Notes: generated from the sequence alone by a model not told the origin. Positions 24,470 through 35,429 are shown, counted from the first letter of the stretch. The stretch: 64,000 bases of DNA from Areca catechu (GCA_021397845.1 JAHSVC010000043.1:682001-746000); one strand, 5' to 3'. Program-made: numbers and translations.

Positions 24470-24745
24470 TAGTCTCATCTCCACCATCCTAAATTCACAT
24501 ACTGTTATACCCTTTGATAGACCTATCAAATTGCCAAATGGCACAAGCCTTCCTATTTCCCATTTTGGTGAAATGAAACTGCCTGGTGATATTACCCTTC
24601 ATAATGTTCTTTGCATACCGAATTTCACATGCAATTTGCTCTTAGTTAATAAATTGACTTTTGATTTATCTTGTATTATTATTTTCTTTCCTGATTTTTG
24701 TATATTTCAGGACCCCACCTCGAAGAAGCTGATTGGTGGGTAGAT
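24470..24745 (+). pseudogene. Protease, 3' fragment (Ale-like element)
   Basis: Resumes the protease broken at 12,651. A frame encodes IKLPNGTSLPISHFGEMKLP then LHNVLCIPNFTCNLLLVNKL, the typical end of copia protease, where L-P-N-G-T and V-L-x-x-P-x-x-x-x-N-L-L-S are conserved. The frame ends in stops near 24,743. Confidence 0.75.
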
Positions 24746-24833
24746 AGAGGGATGGTATCTATTATTGCTGCTTTTTATCAAATCCCACGGTTCTTTAGGC
24801 TATGATAAAATTTTCTAGCTTGCTTTAGCATAT

Positions 24834-25640
24834 GTGCATAGGACATACTTTTTTAGTAGTTTATTTAAAATTTCATGTATATCTTTTAATTTTTCTCAAA
24901 ATCATGTTTATAATATTTGTCGTCATGAAAAACAAACTAGAACTCCTTTTATTAGCAATAATAAAAGTTCTTGTTGTTTTGAGTTAATTCATTGTGACAT
25001 ATGGAGACCATATCCAACTCCATCTCTTAATGGCTCACATTATTTTCTCACCATAGTAGATGATTTTTCATGTGGTACTTGGATTTACTTAAACATAAAT
25101 ATGAAGCATCTACTCATGTTGCATCTTTTGTCATATTACATAATTTGATTCCAAAATTAAAAACATGCGTAGCGACAATGGGGGTGAATTCATATCTATA
25201 TCTATGAAACAATTTTACATAGCTCATGGCATAGAACATCAAACATCTTATATTTATACCTTCAACAAAATGGAGTAGTGGAATGTAAATGTAGGCACTT
25301 ATTGGAAGTGGTGCCAATAAAATTTTAGAATGAATGTGTGCTTATGTTTGCATATATAATCAATCATTTTCCAACTCTAGTTTTACTATAAAAATACCAT
25401 ATGAAGTGTTATTTAATCAACCACCTTCTTATGATCACCTTCGTATTTTTAGTTGCTAATGTTATGCACATAACCATACAAGGTCATGTGCTAAATTTGA
25501 TTCTAGAGCCATTCAATGTATATTCTTGTTTACCCATATAGATAAAAGGGATATCATGTTTTTGATCTTGAAAATCATAGTATTTTTGTCTCATGAGATA
25601 TATTTTTTTATAAACATATTTTTGATGATCTACCATCATA
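24834..25640 (+). pseudogene. Integrase (Ale-like element)
   Basis: Encodes NICRHEKQTRTPF and then IHCDIWRPYPTPSLNGSHYF with the first catalytic Asp (H-x-D-x-W), followed by FLTIVDDFSCGTWIYL. Later pieces match the R-S-D-N-G and Q-Q-N-G-V-V-E blocks (near 25,165-25,285) in shifted frames. Many stops; non-functional. Confidence 0.65.
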
Positions 25641-25999
25641 CATACTTATTGCCAATGCTATATTTGAACCTTCTACAAATATAAATAATTCATCCGAAAT
25701 GCTTCCAACGGGACCTCTTCCTATTGATCATAACCAAATTCTAGACTACAGTCATTAGATCCACTCAAACTCAATAAATACCAGCTTAACTAAAAGATTA
25801 TGCCTTCCAATTACCACCTTCACTTGATCCCTCACGGTCTACTGCTCCAACAGTTTTATCAGGTACTCTTTACCTTCTCTCAAATTTTATTCATTATGAT
25901 AAATCTTCTCCTCAGCATCTAGTTTTTTTGGCGGCCATCAGTTCTACTAATGAGCTAAAATATTTTTCACAAGCTAAAAAAATCTAAAGTGGCACGAGG

Positions 26000-26710
26000 T
26001 AATACACTGAGATTGCAGCATTGGAAAAAAATCAAATATAGACTTTTTGGTTGATTTACCACCTGTGAAGAGAGCTATTGATTCCAAATAAGTGTATCAC
26101 ATAAAGTACAAGCTAGATAGATCGATTGATCACTATAAGACATAACTGGTTGCTAAGGGTTATACTCAAGTTGAAGGTCTTGACTACCATGAGATATTTG
26201 TGCCTATAGCTAAATTAATCATTGCGCTATTTGTTGGCAGTAGCAGTTATTCGTAAATGGAAATTGCACCAACTGGACATCAATAATGCCTTTTTGCAAG
26301 GTGATTTGCATGAAAAATTTTCATGCATATTCCTTAACGTTTTATGTGCCCAGGTGATATACAAGTTTATAAACTGAATAAGTCTTTGTATGGACTCAAA
26401 CAAGCATCTTGTAATTGTTTGAAATTTCACTTCCTCTATTATTTGGTTCGATTTTAAATAGTCCAAGGCCGATTACTCCTTGTTTACTCATACTCAAGGT
26501 AAGAGTATAGTCTTTGTCTTAATCTATGTGGATGGTATTATTCTTGCAAGAAATGATCCCATTTGCATCTCTTCTGTTAAGACTTATCTACACTCTCAAT
26601 TTCATATCAAAGATTTGGACCCATTAAAATACTTTTTAGGAATTGAAGTCGCTAGATCACTAAATGGTATTATCCTCAGTCAAAGAATATGCTCTTGACA
26701 TTCATTTTTA
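26000..26710 (+). pseudogene. Reverse transcriptase (Ale-like element)
   Basis: Fragments in changing frames: LVAKGYTQVEGLDYHEIF near 26,150, WKLHQLDINNAFLQGDLHEK near 26,260-26,320, then a frame from 26,480 with FVLIYVDGIILARND and IKDLDPLKYFLGIEVARS. The active site reads YVDG, not YVDD, losing the second catalytic Asp. Confidence 0.7.
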
Positions 26711-26717
26711 GATAAAC

Positions 26718-27440
26718 ATGCTAAGAGCCAAGCCATGTACATTTCCAATGGAACAACATCATTCTTTATCTAGCATCACTGGTCCAAAGGTGGCTGACCC
26801 TTTTCTATATAGGTGCTTGGTTGGTGGACTGATCTACTTGATAATTACTCATCCGGATCTATGCTATTTAATCCATGTTCTAGCCAATTCATGCATGATC
26901 TCCTCCAACTACACCTTGATGTTGCCATGCAAGTTCTTCGCTATCTCAAGATGGCACTAGGACAAGGTATACTTCTTCCTGCATCTTGTGAATTATCATT
27001 AGCTGCTTATTATGGCTCTGACTGGGTGAGTTGTCTCACTACACATAGCTCCACCACTATATTTTACCATGCTTGGGGATTGAAAAAATAAGAAACAAAC
27101 TACAGTGCCACGCTCTTCTGCTAAAGCTGAATATAGAGTAATGTCTACTGCTAATAACGATCTCATTTGACTTCAAGCCCTTTTCTCCAATTTGCATGTT
27201 TCTTTTACATATCCCATGCAGCTTCATTGTGACAACTAAGTAGCTCTTCACATTGCTTCTAATCTAGTTTTCTGTTAAAGAATCAAGCTTATGAAATTGG
27301 CCACTATTATGTTCATGAACATATCTAATTCAAAGAACTCATTGCTTGCTATATCCCTACCAAGCTACAACTAGCAGATATCTTTATCAAGGCACTTGGA
27401 AAGAACCATTTCATCATCTTTTATCTAAGTTGGGCATTAT
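26718..27440 (+). pseudogene. RNase H and C-terminus (Ale-like element)
   Basis: RSKPCTFPMEQ-like start (AKPCTFPMEQHH), then VGGLIYLIITHPDLCYLIHV, LAAYYGSDWVSC near 27,000 and a SAKAEYRVMST stretch near 27,120. The tail encodes ELIACYIPTKLQLADIF before the polypurine tract. Frameshifts and stops interrupt it. Confidence 0.65.
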
Positions 27441-27460
27441 TGATATCCAAGCTCCAACTT

Positions 27461-27469
27461 AAGAGGGAG
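27461..27469 (+). other. Polypurine tract
   Basis: AAGAGGGAG lies directly before the 3' LTR start TATTGACAG, the normal site for plus-strand priming. Confidence 0.75.
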
Positions 27470-27833
27470 TATTGACAGATAAATTAGGTAGACAATTAGG
27501 AATAAATCAGGCAATCACCAAGTATCATATTAGGCATTTAGATTCAAATTTTGAACTTGAATTTGAATAGTATGTGCTAGAAAAATAAGAAAAATATTTC
27601 AGCATTAATTTAAATTCAAATTCAATTTGAATTTAAATTCAAGTAAAGAAAGACTTATATTATTTTAAATTCTTATTTTGTGGCATGATCATTTTTCTTC
27701 TATTTTGTATCATGGTTATTTTCTTTCTATTTTTTATCATGGTTGTTTTTTTTCTATTTTGTAATTTGGTGATTGAGTATAAATCATTTGTAATGGATAC
27801 AAAAGAAACAATCAATTCCTTCAAATTTTATCA
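27470..27833 (+). repeat. 3' LTR of the Ale-like element
   Basis: 364 bases, starting TATTGACAGATAAATTAG and ending TTTTATCA, followed by ATTAC. It contains a duplicated TTTTATCATGGTT-TTTTCT segment absent from the 5' LTR, which accounts for the length difference. Confidence 0.8.
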
Positions 27834-27838
27834 ATTAC
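27834..27838. repeat. Target-site duplication ATTAC (right)
   Basis: Partner of 11,088-11,092. Confidence 0.8.
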
Positions 27839-29288
27839 CATCATTATTGATTATTAACAAAATTTCATGAAATGATGTTAGGAGGCTTAAATGAGTTTGA
27901 CTTCAAAGGAGAAGGTGATTCTAGCTGATTGATTTTGCTCACAGGCAACCTAATTTGGGATCTTTTAATTATTGGAGCATAAAGTTAGCATTCTTGAAAA
28001 GGAGATCAATTTCAAATTGTCTAATTAAATTGTCAAGGTAATCTAAAGTTGATTTAGTTCAGATAGGATCTAGAATATAATAACTTTTATGGAAATTACC
28101 TTGAGAGTTTATTATGATCTAGTGTGGTTAAGGAAAGTAAGAATATGAAAACATAATTAATTCTTTGCTTGGATTTTTATCTAGGATTATTAAGAAATTT
28201 CAAAGAATGCTGATTAGAGTTATATAGTGAAAGTATAGTAGATCGAGTCATTTAAAACTGGTCCAATAATGATTATGATTTGAAATATGTTATGATGGAA
28301 GATTTGATTTTTTGATAAAAGAGACTTTAATTAATAAAGGGAAGGTGAGTACTATGACTCTTAGGCTAATCATGATGTGGCTTTGATAGTTCCTTGTTAT
28401 AGACTGTGCTAAGAAAAACCTTGAGCATTTATGTTAAGGATAGGTTGATTATTGGTTGGACATGATCTAATTTGTTAAGTATTCAGATAAATCATGTGTC
28501 ATTCATTCTATCCTTGTGATCTCAACTTCAACAAAGACATCATAGTATTAATACCTTATTTTCTTGGACTTGGTTTTGTAATTTAGTGCTGAACATTTCA
28601 TACTTGATGATAGATTATTGTTATGTAAAGCCCATCACTATATGCTCGCTTTCAGGACCACCTTCTCAACCATCAAATGATTTGACTTTAATAAAACTTG
28701 GTTATTATCTTTTGTGGGGTTAAGATTTTATCATTATATTTGTGCTAAATCCATGACAAGTTCTATTCCAAATATAATTAATCTTAATTTATCTAGCCAT
28801 AAGGATTCATATTCAAGTAATCCTAATCAAATCTTGAATGAACAACCATATATACCAAGATAATAATTTCAATCTTAGATGCTTTGTCACTTATTTAGTG
28901 CTAATCTTGTTAATATATATTTTAACCTTAAATGTGATAAGAAGTTTTGATAACTGACCCAAATATTGTTATCATACAATTTTGAATTAGGAGAGATGGA
29001 GTCTTGGATTGAATGTAACTTAAGAGGCAAAATCCTAGGGTTGGCAAAGGTGCAAGGTTATGGGGTATTCTTGGAAAGAGTTTGCGCTTTGGCAAAAAAA
29101 ATGCATGAGTACCATGATTAATCCAAGTAGCTAGATTGCTTACACACACTCAAAGATGTTGCATATGTTTAATTCAACAAAATTACCGAGCACAAATAAA
29201 GTGGCACATGTGAGTTTTAGACTGAGCACCTTCAGAAGACCAAGATTTTTTAAATTTCAAGAATAAAATATTTAAAAGGATGGGAGAA
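27839..29288. other. AT-rich DNA before LTR copy 2, no gene
   Basis: No domain-bearing frame. Its last bases, AAAAGGATGGGAGAA at about 29,273-29,287, look like a polypurine tract for the LTR that follows. The stretch may therefore be the non-coding 3' end of a gypsy element whose body is lost or lies left of the Ale-like insertion. Confidence 0.4.
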
Positions 29289-30030
29289 TGTGATGCCCAA
29301 CTATTTGGTTAGCCTCTTGGCCCATTTCACCTCTTGGCCCATTTCACCATCAAATGAAAGGCCCAAAGCCCTGTTTCACTGTCAAATAGGGTAGACCCTT
29401 GATCAATGACGATGGAGGAGTTGTCCTCCAACTCAAACTATTGAATGCTAGGAAATCCTAGCCTTCATTGCTATTTAAACCCTCAAAATTGCCTCCTTTC
29501 CTTCTCAAAATCTCACCTTATTTTGTTTTTGCTATTTTGGATCTACCACCACTTGGCATATCTCCACCATCTCCATACTCGCTGATGAGTCCTCCTCCCC
29601 TTGTTTTCTTTTAACCATGGGAGCCACCACCAAACGGTAAGGGGCAATGCCCACTTCTCCCTTCCCTCTCAACTTCTTCATGCTTGGTCAATCAGCATTA
29701 AGCTATAGCCGCTCTAGCCATGCTACCATCACCTAACTCTCTGGGCCACACCATCGCCAGACACCCCTTCCCCCTTCCCTCCATCCTCCTCTTGATGCCA
29801 TGCTAGAATGTACCCCCCTCTCTATCGACTTGGAAAAGAGAGAGACCAAATCTTTTGTGAACTACCTCGATGGTCGAACCCCAATCTAATTGGATCTAGA
29901 TCAACTAAAATCATATAAAACCAATCCAAATCATGACCTAGACTAAGATTATCTTTCATCATTCCAATCATTTCCTTGATTGAAGGCTAATAGCATTATT
30001 AATTATTTTCACCATACCTTTCAATGTTAG
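29289..30030 (+). repeat. Gypsy-type LTR, copy 2 (starts TGTGATGCCC)
   Basis: Starts TGTGATGCCCAAC after a polypurine-like tract, so it looks like a 3' LTR. It matches 7425-8240 in the same orientation, including CTAGGAAATCCTAGCCTTCA and TGCTATTTAAACCCTC. A duplicated TTGGCCCATTTCACC occurs at 29,316-29,347. Similarity with copy 1 fades after about 30,030. Confidence 0.55.
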
Positions 30031-30249
30031 GAAAATCCAAATTTTTTTCTAGCAATCAATTTCTAATTTTTAATTGTTTGACTATTGATTTTTTAATTAT
30101 TTATCTATTGGACTTTTAATTATTTGACCATTGGACTTTTAATTATTTGATTTTTTATCTTTTAATTATCTGACCATTATCGCTTTCAATTTCTAACCCT
30201 TAGACTTCTAATTATAGACTTTAATGGATCAGTAAAAGTCCAAATGGTC
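30031..30249. repeat. AT-rich degenerate tandem block
   Basis: Short imperfect repeats of TTTTAATTATTTGACCATTGGA-type sequence, about 22-25 bases, between LTR copy 2 and the Tat element. Confidence 0.45.
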
Positions 30250-30289
30250 ATATTTGATGGCTATAAAAAGGTTCGTCTTCAGGTTCCTC

Positions 30290-31401
30290 CACAAACACCA
30301 GCTGGGGAACAACTTTCGTTGATGTAGAATCTTCCTCTAAGAAGAATCAAGTCCCTCCATCTAGACGTTCAACCGAACGCCCGGTGGGATTTCCTACTAC
30401 AGGGCTATCTGGGGAGCCCGCTTTACTGGATAAGGGTAAGGCTCCCATCGTCAATGAAGATGTCAAGCCTGAACTATGAATTATCGAAAGGGAGGGCTTA
30501 GGAGGTCACAGTGTACCTACTGTCGATGCTGGCCTTGGTGATCTTAGGCTGGTGAAGACTTCGGTCGTCCTCTAGAAAGACTAGGAGGAAACCAAGAGAC
30601 AAGGATTGGAGGATATTCATTCCTCTATTTACCCCAGGATGCTGCAGGTAAGTGGTGAAGTAGCTTATAGCAGTGTATCGGCACCAGTAGGACCAACTTC
30701 ATGCATGTTTTCCTTTGACAGGTTATTCACAATGTCTCTTTATTGGAAGAGAGCGTTTGTGAGTCCATTGGCCTCAGCGATGACCTCCGAAGCTGGTTGG
30801 CTTCGGCCATAGCCGAGAGGGAAATGGTCGAAGAGCTTTGGATTGCTGTTGAAGAAAAGTCGAATAAGATTGCCATCACCAACCATTCCTTGGAGAGAGA
30901 ACTAAGGCAGCTTAGACATACGCGACTAAGCTGGCGACTGAATTGCAAAAGAGGCAGAAGAAGGCGATCTCGACTGAGCTGCTAATAAGGGATTGTCTTT
31001 GGAATGTCGAAGAGGCGGCAGCTCACAAGGCCGAACTGGAAAGAGAATCGCCATTATGGAGTAGGAGGTTTCAACAAACCAATTAGAGGGCAGAACAAGC
31101 CGAGGAGGATGCTTTTCGAGCCATCGAGGATTATAAGAAATCCAAAACCTTTATCAATGAAATACATGAATCCAGAGCAAAGAGTTACCTCATTGGCTAT
31201 AGGGATTGTCTGGATAAAATTGTAGAGGTTTACCCGAACCTAGCTATTTCCCTTGTTGCCAAACCTGGTGATGAGGAGAAAGAAGCGAGTAATCCGGCCA
31301 AAGAGACATCTACTCCTCCGGTTGACGAAGAGGCCGCCATGGAGATCTCCATTCCTATCTCGACTCCTAAATCATTGAGAAAAAATAGCTTCTTGATGTA
31401 G
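30290..31401 (+). pseudogene. Antisense ORF of the Tat element, two exons, decayed
   Basis: The plus strand encodes a protein-like reading opposite to gag-pol. Exon 1 (to 30,647) reads TSWGTTFVDVESSSKK, PSRRSTERPVGFPTTG and LSGEPALLDKGKAPIV, with a few in-frame stops. After a 74-base intron, exon 2 (30,722-31,401) is rich in charged residues and coiled-coil-like: VIHNVSLLEESVCESIG, ERELRQL, then after one frameshift ATKLATELQKRQKKAIS and ESRAKSYLIGYRDCLDKIVE, ending at TAG 31,399-31,401. A TAG near 31,089 also breaks it. Tat elements such as Grande carry such antisense frames; their function is unknown. The start lies at or beyond the truncated end. Confidence 0.6.
30648..30721 (+). other. 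Probable intron of the antisense ORF
   Basis: Sequence CAG|GTAAGTGG at the donor and TTTTCCTTTGACAG|GTT at the acceptor, 74 bases, phase 0. The frames on both sides join as MLQ|VIHNVSLLEE without a stop, whereas the intron contains in-frame disruption. This is close to the plant splice-site consensus. Confidence 0.6.
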
Positions 31402-32089
31402 CTCTCCTTTTTTTTCTTTTCTTTTTTATGGATGTAACTCAGTCGGCTGCACTGTTTTTCTTTTTAATGAAATCTCCTTTTCTTTCAAGTCAAAATATTT
31501 TCTTTTGATAGAAGAGAGCTTTCAGAACAAAACTTAAGTATAAATTCTTCAGTAGCATAAACACTGAGCTAGAGCATTTATGAAGAGTCCCTAGATCTCA
31601 TATTGGCTCCGAGCAATCTGTCTTCATCTTAACCGAAGCATATGAGCTTGTTGAAGCCACAGAAAGACTTGGATGAATGCTTTGATTAAACTTGCCATCG
31701 AGGCAAGTTGATGAGGCCATCCTTAGGCATTTCATGGATAATAATGAGGTAGGCTGTTCAGGCCTGCTTAGCACGTTATTGGATTTACCATAAGGTAGGC
31801 CACTTAGACCATCCTTGTGCCTTTGATTAAGAATAAGATAGGCTGGTAAGCCTACCTCAGCACGTCATTGAATTTACCATAGGATAGGTTACTTAGACCA
31901 TCCCTATGCCTTTGCTTGAGAATAAGGTAGGCTAGTTAGGTCCACTTCGGCATGTCGTCAGATTTACCGTAGGGTAGGTTACTTGAACCATCCCTGTGTC
32001 TTGATTTAGCATAAGATAGGTTGGTTAGGCCCACCTATGCATCGACTTTTTATTGAAGTCTTTCAAAGAGAGAGATCTCTTATTGATAG
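31402..32089. repeat. Tat 3' untranslated region with 89-90 bp tandem array
   Basis: Four imperfect units, starting near 31,709, 31,798, 31,887 and 31,977, each about 89-90 bases. Each begins GG(C/T)(C/T)ACTTAGACCATCC or a variant and contains AATAAG-TAGGCT and CATTGAATTTACCATAGG-TA. The array ends near 32,040. Tandem arrays in this position are a known habit of Tat/Ogre-type elements. The rest, 31,402-31,700, has no recognised feature. Confidence 0.8.
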
Positions 32090-33190
32090 TACTTACGGAG
32101 GTTTTCTACATTCTAAGGTCGAGGTAATAGGGAACCATCTAGAGTTTTAAGCCGGTAAGCCCTAGGCGTATGACTTCTCTGATTCGATAAGGGCCCTCTC
32201 AATTGGGGAAAAGCTTGTCTTGTTCCATTGGTCTGGATACTTTGGACATTTACAGTACCAAGTCTTCAGGTTGGAAGGTTCGTTCCTTCATCCTGGAGTT
32301 ATAATATTTGGCAACCTTTTGCTAGTATGCCGCCATCTTCATCTAGGCACGAAGCCTAGTGCCTTGTAGCAAATCTAGATCTACTCTTCGATGCTCCAAA
32401 TTTTCAGGTTCCTTGTAATGATCAATCCTTAAGGATTGTAGAGTGACTTCCATATGGAGGACTGCTTCGTTGTCGTAAGTCAAATGAAATGGAGATTCGC
32501 TAGTAGCCATTTTGGGAGTTGTTCGATATGCCAAAGAATTGAATTTAGTTCTTCAGCCCAGAGCCCTTTGGCATCGTTTAGCCTGGTCTTCAGATCATGA
32601 AGAATGGTCATATTTATCACTTCAGCTTCTCTGTGGATTGAGGATGATTGACGAAAGTCAATTTATGAAGTATATGATATTAAGCATAGAAGCCTTTAAA
32701 CTTCGGATTATCAAATGTCAATCTGAAGATAATAAAGTTCTTTATGAAGCTTTCGACCTTCGCTTCTGTAATATGTGCCAAGGGTTCGGCTTCGACCCAC
32801 TTGATAAAGTAGTCGATGGCTATAATGAGGAACTTTCATTGTCCGGATGCTGGAGGAAATGGATCAAGAATATCCATGCCCCATTGGACAAAAGGCCGTA
32901 GTGCTGTTAACTGAGTCAGTTGACTTGCAGGCCATCTTTGAATGTTGGAATACTTCTGACATTGATCACATCTTCGGATGAAATTGGTGGAATCCTTCTA
33001 AATGGTGGGCCAATAATAACCTTGGCGTATATTTTATAGGCTAGGGATCTGCCCCTTGTATGATCTCCACATATGCCTTCATGTGCTTCTCTTAAGGCAT
33101 AGTCCGCATCCGTTGATCCCAAGCATTTCAATAGGGGTTGTGTAAAAGATCTCTTGTATAGAGCTCCATCCAACATGACATATTAAGATG
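32090..33190 (-). pseudogene. Integrase, Tat element 1
   Basis: The frame 33,176-32,916 starts MLDGALYKRSFTQPLLKCLG, the zinc-binding N-terminal region upstream of the H2C2 motif. Further frames give ASQLTQLTALRPFVQWGMDI with a catalytic Asp, then IIAIDYFIKWVEAEPLAHIT. The 32,534-32,343 frame has MAYRTTPKMATSESPFHLTY and the C-terminus near 32,090-32,170 reads RAYRLKTLDGSLLPRPWNVE with one drifted residue. Several frameshifts, and part of the core looks deleted. Confidence 0.75.
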
Positions 33191-33199
33191 CCATCCAAC

Positions 33200-34100
33200 A
33201 GACTTGCTTGGCTTCAGTTTATCCTCAAGTAGCATACATTCATTCAGGAATCTTAGAATGGGATCCATCCAGCTGGGCTCATGCTCGACCTAATGCACCT
33301 CCAGTGTTTCTTCTACTATGCTTCGAGCTTTGAGATATTCTATGAAGGTGCGGCCGAGAAAATCTAGAGCAGTGGTGGCGAGCCTGGATAGTGCATCAGC
33401 TCGAAAATTTTTCATTCGTGGCATGTGGGTGATTTCGAAGAATTCAAACTGGGACACAAAAATCTACACTTTTTCCATATATTGAATCATATTAGGATCC
33501 CGGGCCTCAAATTTTCCTTTCACTTGGTTCACCACCACACTGAGAATCTAAAAAGATTTGAATCTTCCGAATCTCCAGCTCTTTGGCAATTCAAAGTCCT
33601 GCAAGAAGGGCTTCATATTTGGCTTGGTTATTCGAAGCATGGAAAGAGAAACACATAGCATACTATATGGTGTACCTATTTGGATTGGCTAAGATGAGGC
33701 CTGCTCTGCATTCCGAAGAGTTTGAAGCTCCATCTATATGAAGTATCCATATGGATTCCAAATCTCCTCCGGTGGCCTCCTCCCTTTCGGCTCCTGATAA
33801 GTCGTATTCTTGCCTCCAGGTGCATTCGACTAGGAAGTTAACCAATACTTGTGCTTTCATGGCCGATCTAGATTGAAAGTTGATGTCAAATTTGCCAAGC
33901 TTAATGGCCCATTTAGCTATCCTCTCCAAAGTATCAGGACATCGAAGGATAGCTTTTAAAGGTTGGTTTGTCAGGACCATAATGGAATGAGATTGAAAGT
34001 ATGGCTGCAAGCACTTTGCCGCTATCACCAGCGAGTATATAAGCTTCTGTATTCTACGGTATCTCACTTCGGCATCATGCAAGACTTTGTTGGTGTAGAT
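33200..34100 (-). pseudogene. RNase H and second RNase H-like domain, Tat element 1
   Basis: The frame 34,082-33,663 covers the end of the ordinary RNase H: YRRIQKLIYSLVIAAKCLQP, HSIMVLTNQPLKAILRCPDT, KWAIKLGKFDINFQ and QVLVNFLVECT. It then runs into WILHIDGASNSSECRAGLIL, the start of a second (archaeal-like) RNase H with its Asp in H-I-D-G-A-S. That tandem arrangement marks the Tat lineage. The remainder to about 33,200 is broken by stops. Confidence 0.75.
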
Positions 34101-34129
34101 CGATTTTTGAAGATTGTTAGCTTCTTTTC

Positions 34130-35420
34130 AGACAAGCATTGAATTGATTGCCTCATCCAAAGTGGAGAGATATAAATAGAGGGTTCCCCTTCTTGAGGCA
34201 TAGAAAGTAGGGAGGATTCTCCAGGTATTTCTTCAGTTCTTCGAAGGCGAAGCGGCAGTTCTCAGACCATTTGAAACTTCAGGATTGGCGAAGAGCTTTG
34301 AAAAAGGAAGACACCTTTTAGCTGACCAGAAGATAAACTGACTTAAAGAGGTGATACTTCTGGTTAATTGCTAAACCTCTTTTTTGCAAGAAGGGTATCT
34401 CATGTTCCAGATGGGCTGAATCTTCTCCATATTAGTCTCTATTCCTCGCTTGGTAACCAAAAATCCCATAAATTTTCCTGAAGTCACTCCGAAAGCGCAT
34501 TTAGTCGAATTTAACTTCATCTGATGACATCGCAGGGCATCAAGGGACTCTTCCAAATCTTTGATATGATTAGCTTTGAGAAGGCTTTTCACAATCTTAT
34601 CATTAACATAGGCTTCCATGTTCTTTCCTAGCTGCTTTTCGAACACTTTGTTAATCAGCCTTTGGAATGTAGCTCTAGCATTTTTTAGCCCGAACGGCAT
34701 TATTTTATAATAATAGAGTTCTTTCTCTATTATGAAGGCAGTCTTCTCTTCATCTTCAGAATTCATCTGGATCTGATTGTACCCGGAGAAAGTGTCCATG
34801 AAACTTAGCAATTGGTGACCCGACGTGGCATCAACCAGTTGATTTATCTTCGGGAGAGAAAAACTATCTTTTGGACAGGCTTTGTTTAAATCCGTATAGT
34901 CAATACAGATTCTCCATTTACCATTAGCCTTTTTCACCATCACGACATTGGCTAGAAATTCAAGATAGTGTACTTCCCTTAGAAATCCAACTTTGAGAAG
35001 TTTGTTTACTTCTTTATCAATCACCTTTTGTCTTTCGGGAGCAAAGTTCCTCTTCTTTTGCCTAACTGGTTTGTATCTAGGGCTTACTTCGAGTCGATGA
35101 GTGATTTCTTCGGCTAGAATTCCAGGCATGTCCGAAGTCGACCAGGTAAAGATATCAGCATTACTCCAAAGAAAATGGATCAATCTTGTCCTTGTTTCTC
35201 CATCCAGTCGACTCCCATTTATATAGTTTTCATTCGATCATCTTCGGCTAAAGGTACGAAGACGGTCTTCTCCATTGGCTCTCCACCATCTTTATATGAT
35301 CTCTTAGGTCTAGCTGGTCCAGTGTCATGGGATTAGCTGAATGCTTGTCTTATATTATCAGCACTGTCGGGCGACTCTTGGTCTCCCTTTAATTTGTTAA
35401 TACCATTTCTAGTGGGAAGC
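34130..35420 (-). pseudogene. Reverse transcriptase, Tat element 1 (270-codon open frame)
   Basis: The uninterrupted frame 35,183-34,371 is the longest recognisable coding stretch in the window. It has GILAEEITHRLEVSPRYKPV, WRICIDYTDLNKACPKDSFS, LLSFMDTFSGYNQIQM with a catalytic Asp (F-M-D), IMPFGLKNARATFQRLINKV and MGFLVTKRGIE. The active-site box reads YVNDKIVKS; the usual Tat motif has two aspartates (Y-V-D-D), so one is Asn and activity is probably lost. The thumb and connection continue in shifted frames to about 34,130. Upstream sequence links to protease. Confidence 0.85.
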
Positions 35421-35429
35421 ATACTAGGG

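Larger units (their letters stand above)
11093..27833 (+). mobile_element. Ale/Retrofit-like Ty1/copia element, split by a nested complex
   Basis: A complete but dead copia element in plus orientation. Its parts are: 5' LTR (11,093-11,439), initiator-Met primer site, gag, protease, integrase, RT, RNase H, polypurine tract and 3' LTR (27,470-27,833). ATTAC flanks it on both sides. About 11.8 kb of minus-strand copia sequence (12.65-24.46 kb) sits inside the protease just after the WIMDSGA motif. Without it the element would be about 4.9 kb, normal for Ale-type elements with short LTRs. The LTRs differ at roughly one base in ten, and the 3' LTR has a 23-base duplication, so the insertion is old. 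Every domain has stops. The Ale assignment rests on the short LTRs and the RNase H/C-terminal wording and is inferred. Confidence 0.8.

Noticed and set aside
30606..30812. A short plus-strand frame crossing the intron (starting MEDIHSSIYPR).
   Set aside because: It reads into the intron. The GT-AG junction gives a better continuation, so the unspliced frame is not the gene.
31402..32089. CRISPR-like spacing of the 89-bp repeats.
   Set aside because: The units are contiguous tandem copies without unique spacers, in a plant retroelement.
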